Positions 1-8,052 of a DNA stretch of 64,000 bases are shown here, one piece after another; the stretch's first letter is position 1; each line of letters starts with the position of its first letter. Source of the stretch: Sphingomonas cremea (GTDB lineage: Bacteria; Pseudomonadota; Alphaproteobacteria; Sphingomonadales; Sphingomonadaceae). The position numbers and the translations under genes are program-made. The notes under the pieces were generated by a model. That model ran no database searches and had not been told where the DNA came from. It worked only from the letters and a program-made list of their open reading frames with translations. The stretch is taken from positions 248,001 through 312,000 of the forward strand of contig NZ_JAKFGM010000003.1 in the NCBI RefSeq assembly GCF_021502585.1. Direction: 5' to 3'.

Positions 1-264
1 GCTTCGAAGAAGGCGCAGCTTAATTCGATCGTCAGTAGTGGGCGAAGCATGGCCCAAGACGTGATCCGAATGGGGTCGGGAGCGACCGGAATTCGCAAGG
101 AAAACGCCCGGCTGGCGAAGAATTACGACAAATATCTCGCAAACGTAGCGGATTCGGCCCGGGGGGCGAAGACGGATCGCGATTTCGACGAACTGATCAA
201 GAAGGCCAATCAGACCAAAGCCTATATCGTCTTCCTCAACAAGCAGTCGTCCCAGGCGCAATAG
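1..264 (+). CDS. C-terminal part of a hypothetical protein (5' end outside window)
   Basis: The reading frame is open from the first base of the window to a TAG at 262-264, so either the gene begins upstream or it starts at the internal ATG at 49 and encodes 71 residues. The visible product is small, charged and predicted to be largely helical, with no signal peptide or membrane segment. I recognise no family. No Shine-Dalgarno sequence stands out before the ATG at 49, which favours a longer gene that is cut by the window edge. A perfect 8-bp hairpin follows the stop codon. Confidence 0.5.
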   Translation, partial: ASKKAQLNSIVSSGRSMAQDVIRMGSGATGIRKENARLAKNYDKYLANVADSARGAKTDRDFDELIKKANQTKAYIVFLNKQSSQAQ

Positions 265-267
265 GTC

Positions 268-286
268 GGGAGCCGATCCGGCTCCC
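268..286. terminator. hairpin between convergent genes
   Basis: A perfect 8-bp stem (268-275 with 279-286) and a 3-base loop lie between the stop of the truncated plus-strand gene and the stop of the minus-strand TIR-FHA gene. Neither side has a clear T tract, so it may act as a structural rather than an intrinsic terminator. Confidence 0.35.
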
Positions 287-309
287 GCCTCCCATTGCGA
301 TCATTCAGA

Positions 310-1350
310 TCAGGACCTGGCAAGCCTTGCTTGGCGTGGAGCGGCTTCACGATCGAAATTGAGTGGGTCGTTCAGCCCCTCAAATTCTGCGCGTGTCAGG
401 ACTTCATGCTCGAACGAAACATTTCCGACACGAAGAACGGACCCGACCGCCAGTATCTCGCTGCGTTCGATCCGCTTGTTGTCGACGTAAGTGCCATTGG
501 TTGAATTCAGGTCCGTGACCCGCACCTTGTCGGCCGCCAGTTCGACCATGCAATGCGCTCGGGATACCGCGGATCCGGGGACGAGCACGTCCGCCGGTGC
601 AGTACGGCCGATCGTCAGGCCGGCAGGCGTTATGACATAGCGCGTTTCCGGCAGCTCTCCGTCAAGCCTCTGGAGGCAATGAACATTCTCGCCTTCCTGC
701 AGGCGCACCTCGTCAGACCGCCGGTAGAACTGCGTATGCTCCTCTTCCTGCGGCGTCGGCTTGGAAAGGTCGGTGCGCCGCGATTTGCTGAGCCGCTCGA
801 GCGCTTGCATCAGCTCGTCTTCCTTCGCGGCCAACGATTTCCCATTGGCCGCCTTGCGCTCAACGGGAGCCGGTGCTGGAGCAGCGACGGCAATCGGCTC
901 CGGCTTTGCTGCGGGCTCGGCAACGACTGGAACAGCCGCTGCGACCTCTTCTCCTCCGCCGACCATGCGGCGCAAGTCGCTGACCAGCACCTGCCAGCGG
1001 TTATCCGCTGTATCACCATTCCAGTCGGCAAGCTCCGCAGCGTGGGTCAATTCGAAGATGATCGGCCGATCGCAAGCTTCGATAATAACCGGAACCAGCT
1101 TATTGGCCCTGTCGGCCAAAGTAGCCTCGGCACGCACCCAGCGCGATGCAACGGAGCGCTTCGACCAAAGAACGACGACCGCCTTGGCGGCCCTAAGTTC
1201 CTTCTCGATGACCTCGTCAAACGTTTCGCCCGAACGCAGCACGGCGTCCCACCACACGCTAAATCCTTCTTTGGCGAAGGATTCGGCGAAATGACGGGCA
1301 GCGGGTCGCTCCTCTCGACTGTAAGAGATGAAAATATCAGGTCCGGACAC
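310..1350 (-). CDS. TIR-FHA two-domain signalling protein
   Basis: Residues 4-130 form a TIR domain of the bacterial TIR_2 type: DIFISYSREE at the N-terminus, a VWWD segment at 32-35, and SRWVRAE with Glu75 in the position of the catalytic glutamate of NAD-cleaving TIR domains. A Pro/Ala-rich linker (about 130-165) and a charged helical stretch lead to a canonical FHA domain at 240-320, with GR at 248-249, SRAH at 263-266 and NSTNGT at 282-287. FHA domains bind phosphothreonine peptides, so this may be a phospho-dependent TIR effector or scaffold. NADase activity is inferred from Glu75 only. The start is GTG at 1350, with AGGGGA five to six bases upstream. It lies 180 bp downstream of the SLOG-cyclase gene on the same strand. 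Confidence 0.85.
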   Translation of the reverse strand: MSGPDIFISYSREERPAARHFAESFAKEGFSVWWDAVLRSGETFDEVIEKELRAAKAVVVLWSKRSVASRWVRAEATLADRANKLVPVIIEACDRPIIFELTHAAELADWNGDTADNRWQVLVSDLRRMVGGGEEVAAAVPVVAEPAAKPEPIAVAAPAPAPVERKAANGKSLAAKEDELMQALERLSKSRRTDLSKPTPQEEEHTQFYRRSDEVRLQEGENVHCLQRLDGELPETRYVITPAGLTIGRTAPADVLVPGSAVSRAHCMVELAADKVRVTDLNSTNGTYVDNKRIERSEILAVGSVLRVGNVSFEHEVLTRAEFEGLNDPLNFDREAAPRQARLARS

Positions 1351-1530
1351 GCAAATCCCCTAGCTCGAACCCAAATTCCTGAGCTCATGGCCGGGCCGCA
1401 AATACGCGCTGCTGGCTCGCCCTTGTCTCGACGCCATACACAAGGCGAATCGAAAACCGAGTGTTTATTGTCTGTTAACCAGCCCCGAAAGTCGAGGCCA
1501 AAGGCGTCTTCGGACCGCATCAAGCGGCGT

Positions 1531-3309
1531 TCAGGCCCCTTCTGTGCCAAGTCGGTACAGGATGCGTTCGCCGTAGTTTTTGGCGAGATCCATCCTTCCG
1601 ACATACTCAAACTGATAATTGTTTCGGTCGGACTCGATCAGCGCCGCGAAGGGCTGGGTGGTGTAAATCGCGCCCACTGGGACCCTCGGCTCGATCCGCG
1701 CCGCCACCGTAACTTCGGTGCCGTAATAGGTCCGTGCACCCTGAACCGCGTCGAAATGCTCGAAGATCGGACCATGATGAAGGCTTATGCGCATCCCTCC
1801 TTCAGCAGGCAGGCCAATCGATTGGAGGGCGTCCGGATCGAGTTCGGACTGGATTTCCAACGCAATTTGAGCGGCCTTTGATGGCGAGATGATCACGACA
1901 TAGATGGCATCGCCCCAGCTGTTCCTGCTGAGCACATCCTCGGAGTGGCGATCCAGCACCGATGCGATCCGGCCCATAACCACCTCCAGGAACTGGGACA
2001 GGCGATCCTCGTCGAGGCGCGAAAATCCGGCGAAATCGGCGAACAATATCGAACAAAGCTTCCAGCTCGGATGCTTCTGCGTGCCAGTGACGGCGGCCGA
2101 ATCTAGCGGGGGACGGCTTGTCGGGACCGAAATCACGCGCACTTCACCGCCTAGGCCGCGCCATTCGGCGCAATGGGCCGCGGTACCCGCAATCTCCTTG
2201 GCCGGCTCTCCATCCCACACCGCCAGCTGGAAGGTATGGGCCTGCATGACCCCTGCGCGCAGCTGTGCCAGGCCCATCACGAGCTTTGCGCAATAGGCGA
2301 ATTGCTCGTCGTCGTTGACCCATCGCATTTCAGTCGCGAAGGTTATGGACGCGGCCGCGTCCCTAATCCTTTCATAGCGGGCGACCCACTCCGAACCGCC
2401 GACGATGACTGAGGTTTTGACGAAATCCTCCTCGATAAATGGCAGGACAAGATGAACCTCGCCCCCACGCGCGATCATCGCTTCCGCGATCAGGATGTCG
2501 GCGCCGCAGGCTGGCGAGCCATAGGCAATCATCACATCGGATTCGTCCAGGATCGCCTTGATCTCTGAGGCAATCTTCGCCTCCTCCGACCAGCCCGACC
2601 GGAACATATGCCCACAAAAGTGGATCACCGGCGTAGGCCGGATCGAATCCAACAACGCCTGGCACTGATCCTCCGAGACGGAAAGCCGGTCGGCGATAAG
2701 CGCTACCTGCCGGGCGGTGGAAGCGATCATTCCGGCGGAAGCATCGGGACGTCGGCGGGCCTCCGCATATAATGCTGTCGCCGCCTCCATGTCGCCGCAG
2801 ATCAGCTTCGCCTCGGCGGCCGATGCCGCAGCAAAATAATCCTGCGGGTGGGCAACGTCGGGTCGCTTACCGATCGCGATCGCGAGGTCGCGGGCCTCGT
2901 CCCGGTCGCCAGCCAGGAAAGATGTCGTCGCGGCATTGATGCCTGAAAAATATCCGTCGGATAGCTGGTTTGCCAACCGATAGGCCTGGCTCGATTGACG
3001 GAAGAGCTCGATTTGCTCTTTGCCCGAAGTGCGAACGGCCAGATCCTTGAGAAGCCTCCCTTTCAGTGCAACCGCATCCTCAGTGCCGATTTCCTCGACA
3101 CGATTGCGCTTATAGAGCCGCATTGCGGCGTTGGGATCGCCCAATCGCGCCATCGCCAGGGCCTGCAGGTAGCGGGTTTCGGGATCGTCAGGGAAAAGCT
3201 CGATCGCTTCCCGAGTATGCTCGAACAAAGCAAACATATCCCCGCGCCCAAGGGCGTCCTGGAAACGCTGATGAAACTGCGGATCGACCGGTCCCATCGT
3301 CAGCAACAT
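1531..3309 (-). CDS. TPR / SLOG-like / class III nucleotide cyclase protein
   Basis: The 592-residue protein has three parts. Residues 10-215 are alpha-helical TPR-like repeats. Residues 226-395 form a Rossmann-like module with VIHFCGHM, then GSPACGADILIAEAM at 264-278 and VHLVLPF, resembling SLOG nucleotide-binding domains. Residues 415-590 form a class III adenylate/guanylate cyclase domain. Both metal-binding aspartates are present: Asp425 in LFADFAGFS and Asp467 in WGDAIY. The transition-state Arg538 is kept in AARIE, but the usual partner Asn is Thr534, and the Lys that commonly precedes GD by three residues is Asn463. The substrate therefore cannot be predicted. There is no signal peptide, so it is likely cytosolic. 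It is probably co-transcribed with the TIR-FHA gene downstream. Domain identity is solid for the cyclase and good for SLOG and TPR. Confidence 0.8.
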   Translation of the reverse strand: MLLTMGPVDPQFHQRFQDALGRGDMFALFEHTREAIELFPDDPETRYLQALAMARLGDPNAAMRLYKRNRVEEIGTEDAVALKGRLLKDLAVRTSGKEQIELFRQSSQAYRLANQLSDGYFSGINAATTSFLAGDRDEARDLAIAIGKRPDVAHPQDYFAAASAAEAKLICGDMEAATALYAEARRRPDASAGMIASTARQVALIADRLSVSEDQCQALLDSIRPTPVIHFCGHMFRSGWSEEAKIASEIKAILDESDVMIAYGSPACGADILIAEAMIARGGEVHLVLPFIEEDFVKTSVIVGGSEWVARYERIRDAAASITFATEMRWVNDDEQFAYCAKLVMGLAQLRAGVMQAHTFQLAVWDGEPAKEIAGTAAHCAEWRGLGGEVRVISVPTSRPPLDSAAVTGTQKHPSWKLCSILFADFAGFSRLDEDRLSQFLEVVMGRIASVLDRHSEDVLSRNSWGDAIYVVIISPSKAAQIALEIQSELDPDALQSIGLPAEGGMRISLHHGPIFEHFDAVQGARTYYGTEVTVAARIEPRVPVGAIYTTQPFAALIESDRNNYQFEYVGRMDLAKNYGERILYRLGTEGA

Positions 3310-3385
3310 GCTATTGCCATTTCACCGGTATCTCCCAAACCGCTCGATGCGTGCAATGGGTCGGCAGGGGACATTCGCGGGCGCG

Positions 3386-4255
3386 CTATTTCTTCGGCCG
3401 GTAGGTCTGCTCTTCGGTCGGGAATGACCGTTCGCGAACCTCTTCGGCATAGGTAGCAACCGCCGCGCCAATTTCGTTGGCCATGTCGGCATAGCGTTTC
3501 ACGAAGCGTGGGGTGCGCTCGAACAGTCCCAGCATGTCCTCGGTTACCAGCACCTGCCCGTCACACTTTGGCGACGCGCCGATGCCGATAATCGGTACCG
3601 CAACCGCTTCGGTTACCTTTTCGGCAATTTCTTCCATCACCCCTTCGACGACGATGCAAAAGGCGCCAGCATCGGCGACCGCCTTGGCGTCGCCGATGAT
3701 TTTCTTCGCCTCGTCGGCATTCTTGCCGCGCGCGCCATAACCGCCGAGCACGTTGACCGCCTGGGGGGTCAGGCCGACATGGCCGATCACCGGGATCCCG
3801 CGGTGCGTAAGGAAATCGATCGTCGGGGCCATCGCCTCGCCGCCTTCCAACTTCACCGCAGCGCAGCCTGTTTCCTTCATGATCCGCGACGCGCTCTGGA
3901 ACGCCTGTTCGGGTGATGCTTCATAGCTTCCAAACGGCATGTCGACGCCAACCAGCGAATGCCAGCTGCCGCGAACCACCGCGGCGCCATGGGCGCACAT
4001 CATCTCCATCGTCACCGGCACGGTCGAGGGCAAGCCGTAGATCACCTGCCCCAGGCTGTCGCCGACCAACAGCATTTCGCAATGCGGATCGAGCAACTGC
4101 GCCATTCGCATCGTATAGGCAGTCAACATAACCAGCGGCTGCTCGGTCTTGCCATCCTTCTTGCGGCTGCGGATGGCGGGGACAGTCATGCGCTTGCCGG
4201 GAACTGGCGTCGGGGTAGCACGGCTGGTGCCGGTATCGATGGTGAAGGTCGACAT
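3386..4255 (-). CDS. panB: 3-methyl-2-oxobutanoate hydroxymethyltransferase
   Basis: Makes ketopantoate from 2-oxoisovalerate and 5,10-methylene-tetrahydrofolate, the first step of pantothenate and CoA synthesis, in the cytosol. The 289-residue TIM-barrel enzyme shows the family motifs: VGDSLG with metal ligand Asp66, [10 protein letters not shown] with Asp105, KLEGG with Glu137, and [15 protein letters not shown]. The frame stays open upstream to 4321, but conserved sequence begins near TVPAI, so the ATG at 4255 was chosen. A ketopantoate-reductase-like gene lies 29 kb away, so the pathway genes are not clustered. Confidence 0.95.
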   Translation of the reverse strand: MSTFTIDTGTSRATPTPVPGKRMTVPAIRSRKKDGKTEQPLVMLTAYTMRMAQLLDPHCEMLLVGDSLGQVIYGLPSTVPVTMEMMCAHGAAVVRGSWHSLVGVDMPFGSYEASPEQAFQSASRIMKETGCAAVKLEGGEAMAPTIDFLTHRGIPVIGHVGLTPQAVNVLGGYGARGKNADEAKKIIGDAKAVADAGAFCIVVEGVMEEIAEKVTEAVAVPIIGIGASPKCDGQVLVTEDMLGLFERTPRFVKRYADMANEIGAAVATYAEEVRERSFPTEEQTYRPKK

Positions 4256-4391
4256 GAGGGCGGCTTCTAGCCTTACCAGCGCGAAACAGCCAACCCCGCC
4301 TGCCCCACGGCCCGCCGACAATGACGAGGATTAACGGCAACCGCCCCTTACCCGCTTCGTCACCTCCCAACCCCAAGGAAGGAATGAAAGA

Positions 4392-4685
4392 ATGAAATCC
4401 AAGCTAATCTTGGCTGGCCTTACGCTGGCGCTAAGTACCGGGACGGGCTTTGCGGCACAGCCCGCCGAAGCTCCAACCGCAGACCCTGCGACACCGGCGA
4501 CGCCCGCAACCCCGGCAACTCCGGCCGACCCGGCAACCGATACCGCGGCGGTTCCTGCAGATCCCGCCACGCCCGCAGACCCGGCAACGCCGGCCGCCAA
4601 GGAAGGTGAAGATCCGCTTTCGCCGGCAGTGGCCGATACTGACATCAAGTCCAAGTCGACCAAGAAGGCCAGGAAGCCCCGCTAG
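4392..4685 (+). CDS. small exported Ala/Pro/Thr-repeat protein
   Basis: This 97-residue product has a clear signal peptide (MKSKLILAGLTLALSTG, cleavage likely after GFA). Residues 30-70 are low-complexity, built from repeated ATPA, ADPAT and DPATPA units, and the basic C-terminus (KSKSTKKARKPR) has no domain. An AAGGAATGAAAGA stretch precedes the ATG. No family is recognised. The repetitive middle could vary in length between strains. It could be a periplasmic or cell-wall-associated spacer-like protein, but that is a guess from composition. Confidence 0.7.
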   Translation: MKSKLILAGLTLALSTGTGFAAQPAEAPTADPATPATPATPATPADPATDTAAVPADPATPADPATPAAKEGEDPLSPAVADTDIKSKSTKKARKPR

Positions 4686-4729
4686 GTCGCCGACGGGGCG
4701 TGCTCCTCTGGTTGCGAGCCCCTATTGGC

Positions 4730-5179
4730 TTAGCGTAGCCAGCCGCGCCGCTTCGCCAGCCGCGACAACATGAAGATGCCGTAACAGACCAGCGCAACAA
4801 CGATCGGCCCAAGCAGGGCATCTGACGAAACGGTGCGCATCTGCGGCACGATCAGGACGGCACTGAACTGAACGGCCACGGCGATTAAAGAAACAAGCAG
4901 CGCAGGAACCGCCCAGGCCCGCCGCAAAAGCAGCCCGACCGACCCTGCCAGGCCGACCCAGACCGCCACCCCGAATGCAGCATAATACCAGCCCGGCCGA
5001 GCGCCAAGCATGGCCGTCTGGTCAAGCGGCAGCGTGGCGATTTGCTCGGGCGTCAGGCGAACCTCGGCCAGGTAGAAGATACAGCCCAAACATTCGAATA
5101 GGACGGCTCCAACGGCCGCCACCCAATACCAAATGGGAGGATTGCCGCTTTGGGCGTCGGTCGCGGATTCGTCAGTCAT
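4730..5179 (-). CDS. four-helix membrane protein, hypothetical
   Basis: A 149-residue protein with about four hydrophobic segments (near residues 17-35, 60-82, 88-108 and 118-138), a short hydrophilic N-terminus and a basic end (RLAKRRGWLR). The ATG at 5179 is preceded by a G-rich ribosome-binding site (GGGGGAATCAA); an upstream in-frame start at 5266 lacks one and would add only unconserved-looking residues. It resembles small uncharacterised inner-membrane proteins common in sphingomonads. No function can be assigned. It is transcribed away from the upstream hybrid kinase gene's 3' end. Confidence 0.75.
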   Translation of the reverse strand: MTDESATDAQSGNPPIWYWVAAVGAVLFECLGCIFYLAEVRLTPEQIATLPLDQTAMLGARPGWYYAAFGVAVWVGLAGSVGLLLRRAWAVPALLVSLIAVAVQFSAVLIVPQMRTVSSDALLGPIVVALVCYGIFMLSRLAKRRGWLR

Positions 5180-5238
5180 TTGATTCCCCCCTTGCGTCGC
5201 AATATGGGAGCCTGCGCGAGCATCAGCGGCTTTGCAAG

Positions 5239-6822
5239 CTAGGGCGTTTCGACCGCCTTTTCGCACCGACTCTGCAAAATGGACGAGATCGCATTGCGGA
5301 GAATGGTCGCGTCATAGGGCTTCGACACCACCGTGAAATTCCTGCCATCTCTGCCAAGCAGTTCGTCGCTGTAGCCGGTTGCCAGCAGGACAGGCATGTC
5401 ACGTCGTTCTGACTCAATTCGTTGGGCGAGCTCCAAGCCCCCTATGCCCGGCATCACGACGTCGGAAAATACGAGATCGAAAGGCTTCGAGCGCAATAGC
5501 CCAATTGCTGCGGCGCCCTCTTCCGCGGTCGTCACCACGCAGTGCATATCCGCCAGCAGCTCCGCCGCGAATTCGCGCACCTGCGGATTGTCCTCGACCA
5601 GCAGAACCTTGAGGCCGGGAGGCAATTCGCTGATATCGGCTTCCGGCACGGGCTCCGACAGGGATTTGTCCGTTGATGGCAGATAGATTTTCAACGTTGT
5701 GCCTACGCCTTCGCTGGACTCTATTTCCGCCCGCCCACCGGCCTGCGCCGCGAAGCCGTGAATCTGGGAGAGGCCCAGGCCCGTGCCCTTGCCAATCTCC
5801 TTGGTAGTGAAGAATGGCTCAAAGGCGCGCTGCAGCACCGATTCCGTTATCCCCGTTCCGGTATCACTGACGTTGACGCAAACCGCGCTTTTTCCGTCGA
5901 TGGTACAGTTCGATGTGCCGAGGGTAAGCTCGCCGCCATTCGGCATTGCGTCGCGAGCGTTGAGGACCGCATTCAGCAGCGCGGTCTCTAGCTGGGTCTT
6001 GTCGATTTCCACCAAAGCGGGCTTTGCCTGAAGGTCGAGCTTCACCTTGATCGGCGACCCCAACATCCGGCCGATCATTTCCGCAAACGCATCGAGCCGC
6101 AGGCTGAGGTCGACCACGACCGGCTTCAATGATTGTCGTCGGCCGAAAGCCAGCAGATGATTGGTGAGGCTGGTTGCCCGCTCGGTCGTGTCAGCGATCG
6201 CCTGCAGGTAACGCTGTCTTTTCTCGATCGGCATGTCGGGATTCTTGAGCAGGAAATCGCTCGCACCGGAAATCACGGTCATCAAATTGTTGAAGTCATG
6301 GGCGACCCCGCCGGTCAGCTCACCCAGCGCCTGCAGCTTTTGCGATTGGGCAAGCGCTTCGCGTGTCGATTCAAGCTCCTCTTCGGCGAATTTTTTGTCG
6401 GTGATGTCGCGAGTGACCTTGGCGAAGCCGACATGTTGGCCGCTCTCATCGAATATCGGGTCGATTACCGCACTGACCCAGAAACGGGTCCCATCCTTTC
6501 GCAGTCGCCAGCCCTCCCCTTCGAATCGCCGTTCGCGAAGGGCCGTTCGCAGTGCGCGTCCCGGCAAGTCTGCGGCAAGATCTTCAGGGGTGAAGAAGCG
6601 CGAGTAATGCTGCCCCAATATCTCGTCGCGGGTATATCCCTTGAACCGTTCGGCCCCGGGATTCCAGGTCGCAATCCGCCCCTCCGTGTCCAGCATATAG
6701 ATGGCATAATCGGTGACAGCCGTAACCAGAAGGCGGAAGCGCTGCTCTTCGGACAGGCTCAAAAGATCGGACAAAAACACATCCTTAAGAAGGGCATAGC
6801 GGCACTGGCCACAAAAACGCAC
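5239..6822 (-). CDS. PAS-containing hybrid sensor histidine kinase
   Basis: Cytosolic hybrid kinase without membrane segments. A PAS/PAC sensor (about 28-145) is followed by a HisKA domain with VAHDFNN and phospho-acceptor His175, a HATPase domain (NAVLNARDAM, DTGTGI, GKGTGLGL) at 270-382, and a C-terminal receiver domain (405-520) with phospho-acceptor Asp454 and Lys501. The HDFNN motif places it in the subfamily of hybrid kinases that use a fused receiver. The GTG at 6822 sits directly after GGGAGG; a TTG 48 bases further in, with AAGGA seven bases before it, is an equally good start. No response regulator gene adjoins it, so its output partner is unknown. The divergent neighbour is the first ArsR module. 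Confidence 0.9.
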   Translation of the reverse strand: MRFCGQCRYALLKDVFLSDLLSLSEEQRFRLLVTAVTDYAIYMLDTEGRIATWNPGAERFKGYTRDEILGQHYSRFFTPEDLAADLPGRALRTALRERRFEGEGWRLRKDGTRFWVSAVIDPIFDESGQHVGFAKVTRDITDKKFAEEELESTREALAQSQKLQALGELTGGVAHDFNNLMTVISGASDFLLKNPDMPIEKRQRYLQAIADTTERATSLTNHLLAFGRRQSLKPVVVDLSLRLDAFAEMIGRMLGSPIKVKLDLQAKPALVEIDKTQLETALLNAVLNARDAMPNGGELTLGTSNCTIDGKSAVCVNVSDTGTGITESVLQRAFEPFFTTKEIGKGTGLGLSQIHGFAAQAGGRAEIESSEGVGTTLKIYLPSTDKSLSEPVPEADISELPPGLKVLLVEDNPQVREFAAELLADMHCVVTTAEEGAAAIGLLRSKPFDLVFSDVVMPGIGGLELAQRIESERRDMPVLLATGYSDELLGRDGRNFTVVSKPYDATILRNAISSILQSRCEKAVETP

Positions 6823-6883
6823 CCTCCCGATGCGGTTTGTAGTTCCGCTACCTCAACAATCAAGAGGCCGATTCGAGCCGTCA

Positions 6884-6941
6884 TTCAACCAAACGGTTGA
6901 CTTTCAATCTCGGCTTGTTCACATTCAACCACATGGTTGAA
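6884..6941 (+). promoter_or_regulatory. ArsR-module promoter with two palindromic operators
   Basis: Two inverted repeats share the half-site TCAACC/GGTTGA. The first occupies 6885-6900 (6-bp arms, 4-base spacer). The second is TTCAACCACATGGTTGAA at 6924-6941 (8-bp arms, 2-base spacer) and contains the ATG at 6933. Their centres are exactly 40 bp apart. A TTGACT -35 at 6897-6902 and a weak -10 at 6920-6925 lie between them, with a predicted transcript start at about the ATG. The likely binder is the ArsR-type repressor encoded immediately downstream. Confidence 0.7.
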
Positions 6942-7298
6942 CTTGATTCGCCCCAATTGGACACGGTGTTTCATGCGCTTGGCGATGCCACGCGGCGGCA
7001 AATGCTCCGTGAGCTCGCGGACGGTGAGCGATCCGTCGGCGAACTTGCTCAGCCCTTTGCAATCTCACTCGCTGCTGCCTCTAAGCATATCAGGGCGCTA
7101 GAGGGAGCCGGGTTGATCCGGCGCGAGATACGCGGCCGAACGCATATCTGCCGCCTCGAGCCTGCGCCGCTCGCCGGCGTTAGCCAGTGGCTGAGTTATT
7201 ACCACCGGTTCTGGACCGATCGCCTGGATATTCTCGAACGGCTCCTCCGTGAGGAAGGTGCCCGCAAATCCCCGACCCAAAAAGGAGACGACCGATGA
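6933..7298 (+). CDS. ArsR-family winged-helix transcriptional regulator
   Basis: A 121-residue DNA-binding repressor. The winged helix spans about residues 8-85 (VFHALGDATRRQMLREL, then SLAAASKHIRALEGAGLI as the recognition helix region, and a wing with RREIRGRTH). It has no cysteine-rich metal site and ends in a helical dimerisation region, like ArsR members paired with SRPBCC genes. The ATG at 6933 lies inside a palindromic operator and has no Shine-Dalgarno sequence, fitting a leaderless, autoregulated message. The upstream in-frame start at 6897 would lie within the promoter. Its stop overlaps the next gene's start by four bases (ATGA). Confidence 0.88.
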   Translation: MVELDSPQLDTVFHALGDATRRQMLRELADGERSVGELAQPFAISLAAASKHIRALEGAGLIRREIRGRTHICRLEPAPLAGVSQWLSYYHRFWTDRLDILERLLREEGARKSPTQKGDDR

Positions 7299-7828
7299 CC
7301 TTGCTCACCAGGCCCGACGCCTATGGAACGCTGATCGATCCTACAACGCTCAAGATCCAGCGCCTTCTGCCCGGTCCGATCGACCGGATCTGGGCTTACC
7401 TCACCGAAAGTGATTTGCGTCGCCAGTGGCTGGCGTCAGGCACGATGGAGATGAAGGTCGGCGCGCCGGTCGAACTGGTCTGGCGCAACAGCGAGTTGAC
7501 TGACCCGCCCGGCAATCCCCCCGAAGGCTTCGGCGACGAGCATCGTCGAACCGAGGAAATCACCGAACTCGACCCGCCGCGCACGCTTGGCATCAGTTGG
7601 GGCGAGACCGGCGGCGTCACGTTTGAGCTGGAGCCTAAGGGTACCGAAGTACTGCTTACCGTGATCCACCGCTGGCTGCCCGACCGCCAGACTCTGCTCA
7701 ATGTCAGCGCCGGCTGGCATGCTCACCTCGATGTTCTCGCCGCTCGTGCAGCCGGCAGGGAGCCAGTCTCCTTCTGGGACAGCTGGGCTGATCTCAAGTC
7801 GGACTATGGCAAGCGATTGCCAGCCTGA
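7295..7828 (+). CDS. SRPBCC (AHSA1-type) domain protein
   Basis: A 177-residue START-like helix-grip protein. The typical opening is LLPGPIDRIWAYLTESDLRRQWL, followed by beta strands carrying EEITELDPPRTL and a final long helix. The family binds hydrophobic ligands or acts as a co-chaperone-like fold; the ligand here is unknown. It overlaps the ArsR gene by ATGA and has a good ribosome-binding site (AAGGAGACGACCG) inside that gene, so the two are translated as a coupled pair. ArsR-SRPBCC pairs are frequent, and the SRPBCC partner may sense the inducer. Confidence 0.87.
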   Translation: MTLLTRPDAYGTLIDPTTLKIQRLLPGPIDRIWAYLTESDLRRQWLASGTMEMKVGAPVELVWRNSELTDPPGNPPEGFGDEHRRTEEITELDPPRTLGISWGETGGVTFELEPKGTEVLLTVIHRWLPDRQTLLNVSAGWHAHLDVLAARAAGREPVSFWDSWADLKSDYGKRLPA

Positions 7829-7843
7829 TCGGGCTTTGCAGTT

Positions 7844-7864
7844 CCGCCCGGATCGACCGGGCGG
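7844..7864. terminator. GC-rich hairpin after the ArsR-SRPBCC operon
   Basis: A perfect 8-bp stem (7844-7851 with 7857-7864) with a 5-base loop sits 16 bp past the SRPBCC stop. No T tract follows, so termination strength is uncertain. The remaining 190 bp before the next gene shows no coding sequence. Confidence 0.4.
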
Positions 7865-8052
7865 AGCAGCTAGCACGCATGAGTTTTCCCCGGGAATTAC
7901 CCCGATTGCCAGCCCGTCCCCGCCATGCGCCTATGCCGCGACCCGACCGCAGCGACGCATAGCTCCGTTGCATTTCTCCGGCCAGGCCCTGGTGCAGCGT
8001 ACCCGTCGAGCGGCGGGTAATGGTGCTCGTCGCCATGAAGGGGGCAAATGAG

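Noticed and set aside
553-1881. Long antisense open frame over the TIR-FHA and cyclase genes
   Set aside because: It runs opposite to two domain-rich genes, has no ribosome-binding site or family resemblance, and arises from the GC-rich codon pattern.
310-3309. Calling the TIR and cyclase pair a canonical Pycsar system
   Set aside because: PycTIR effectors carry a cyclic-nucleotide-binding domain; here there is an FHA domain, and the cyclase carries TPR and SLOG parts, so only a looser relation is defensible.
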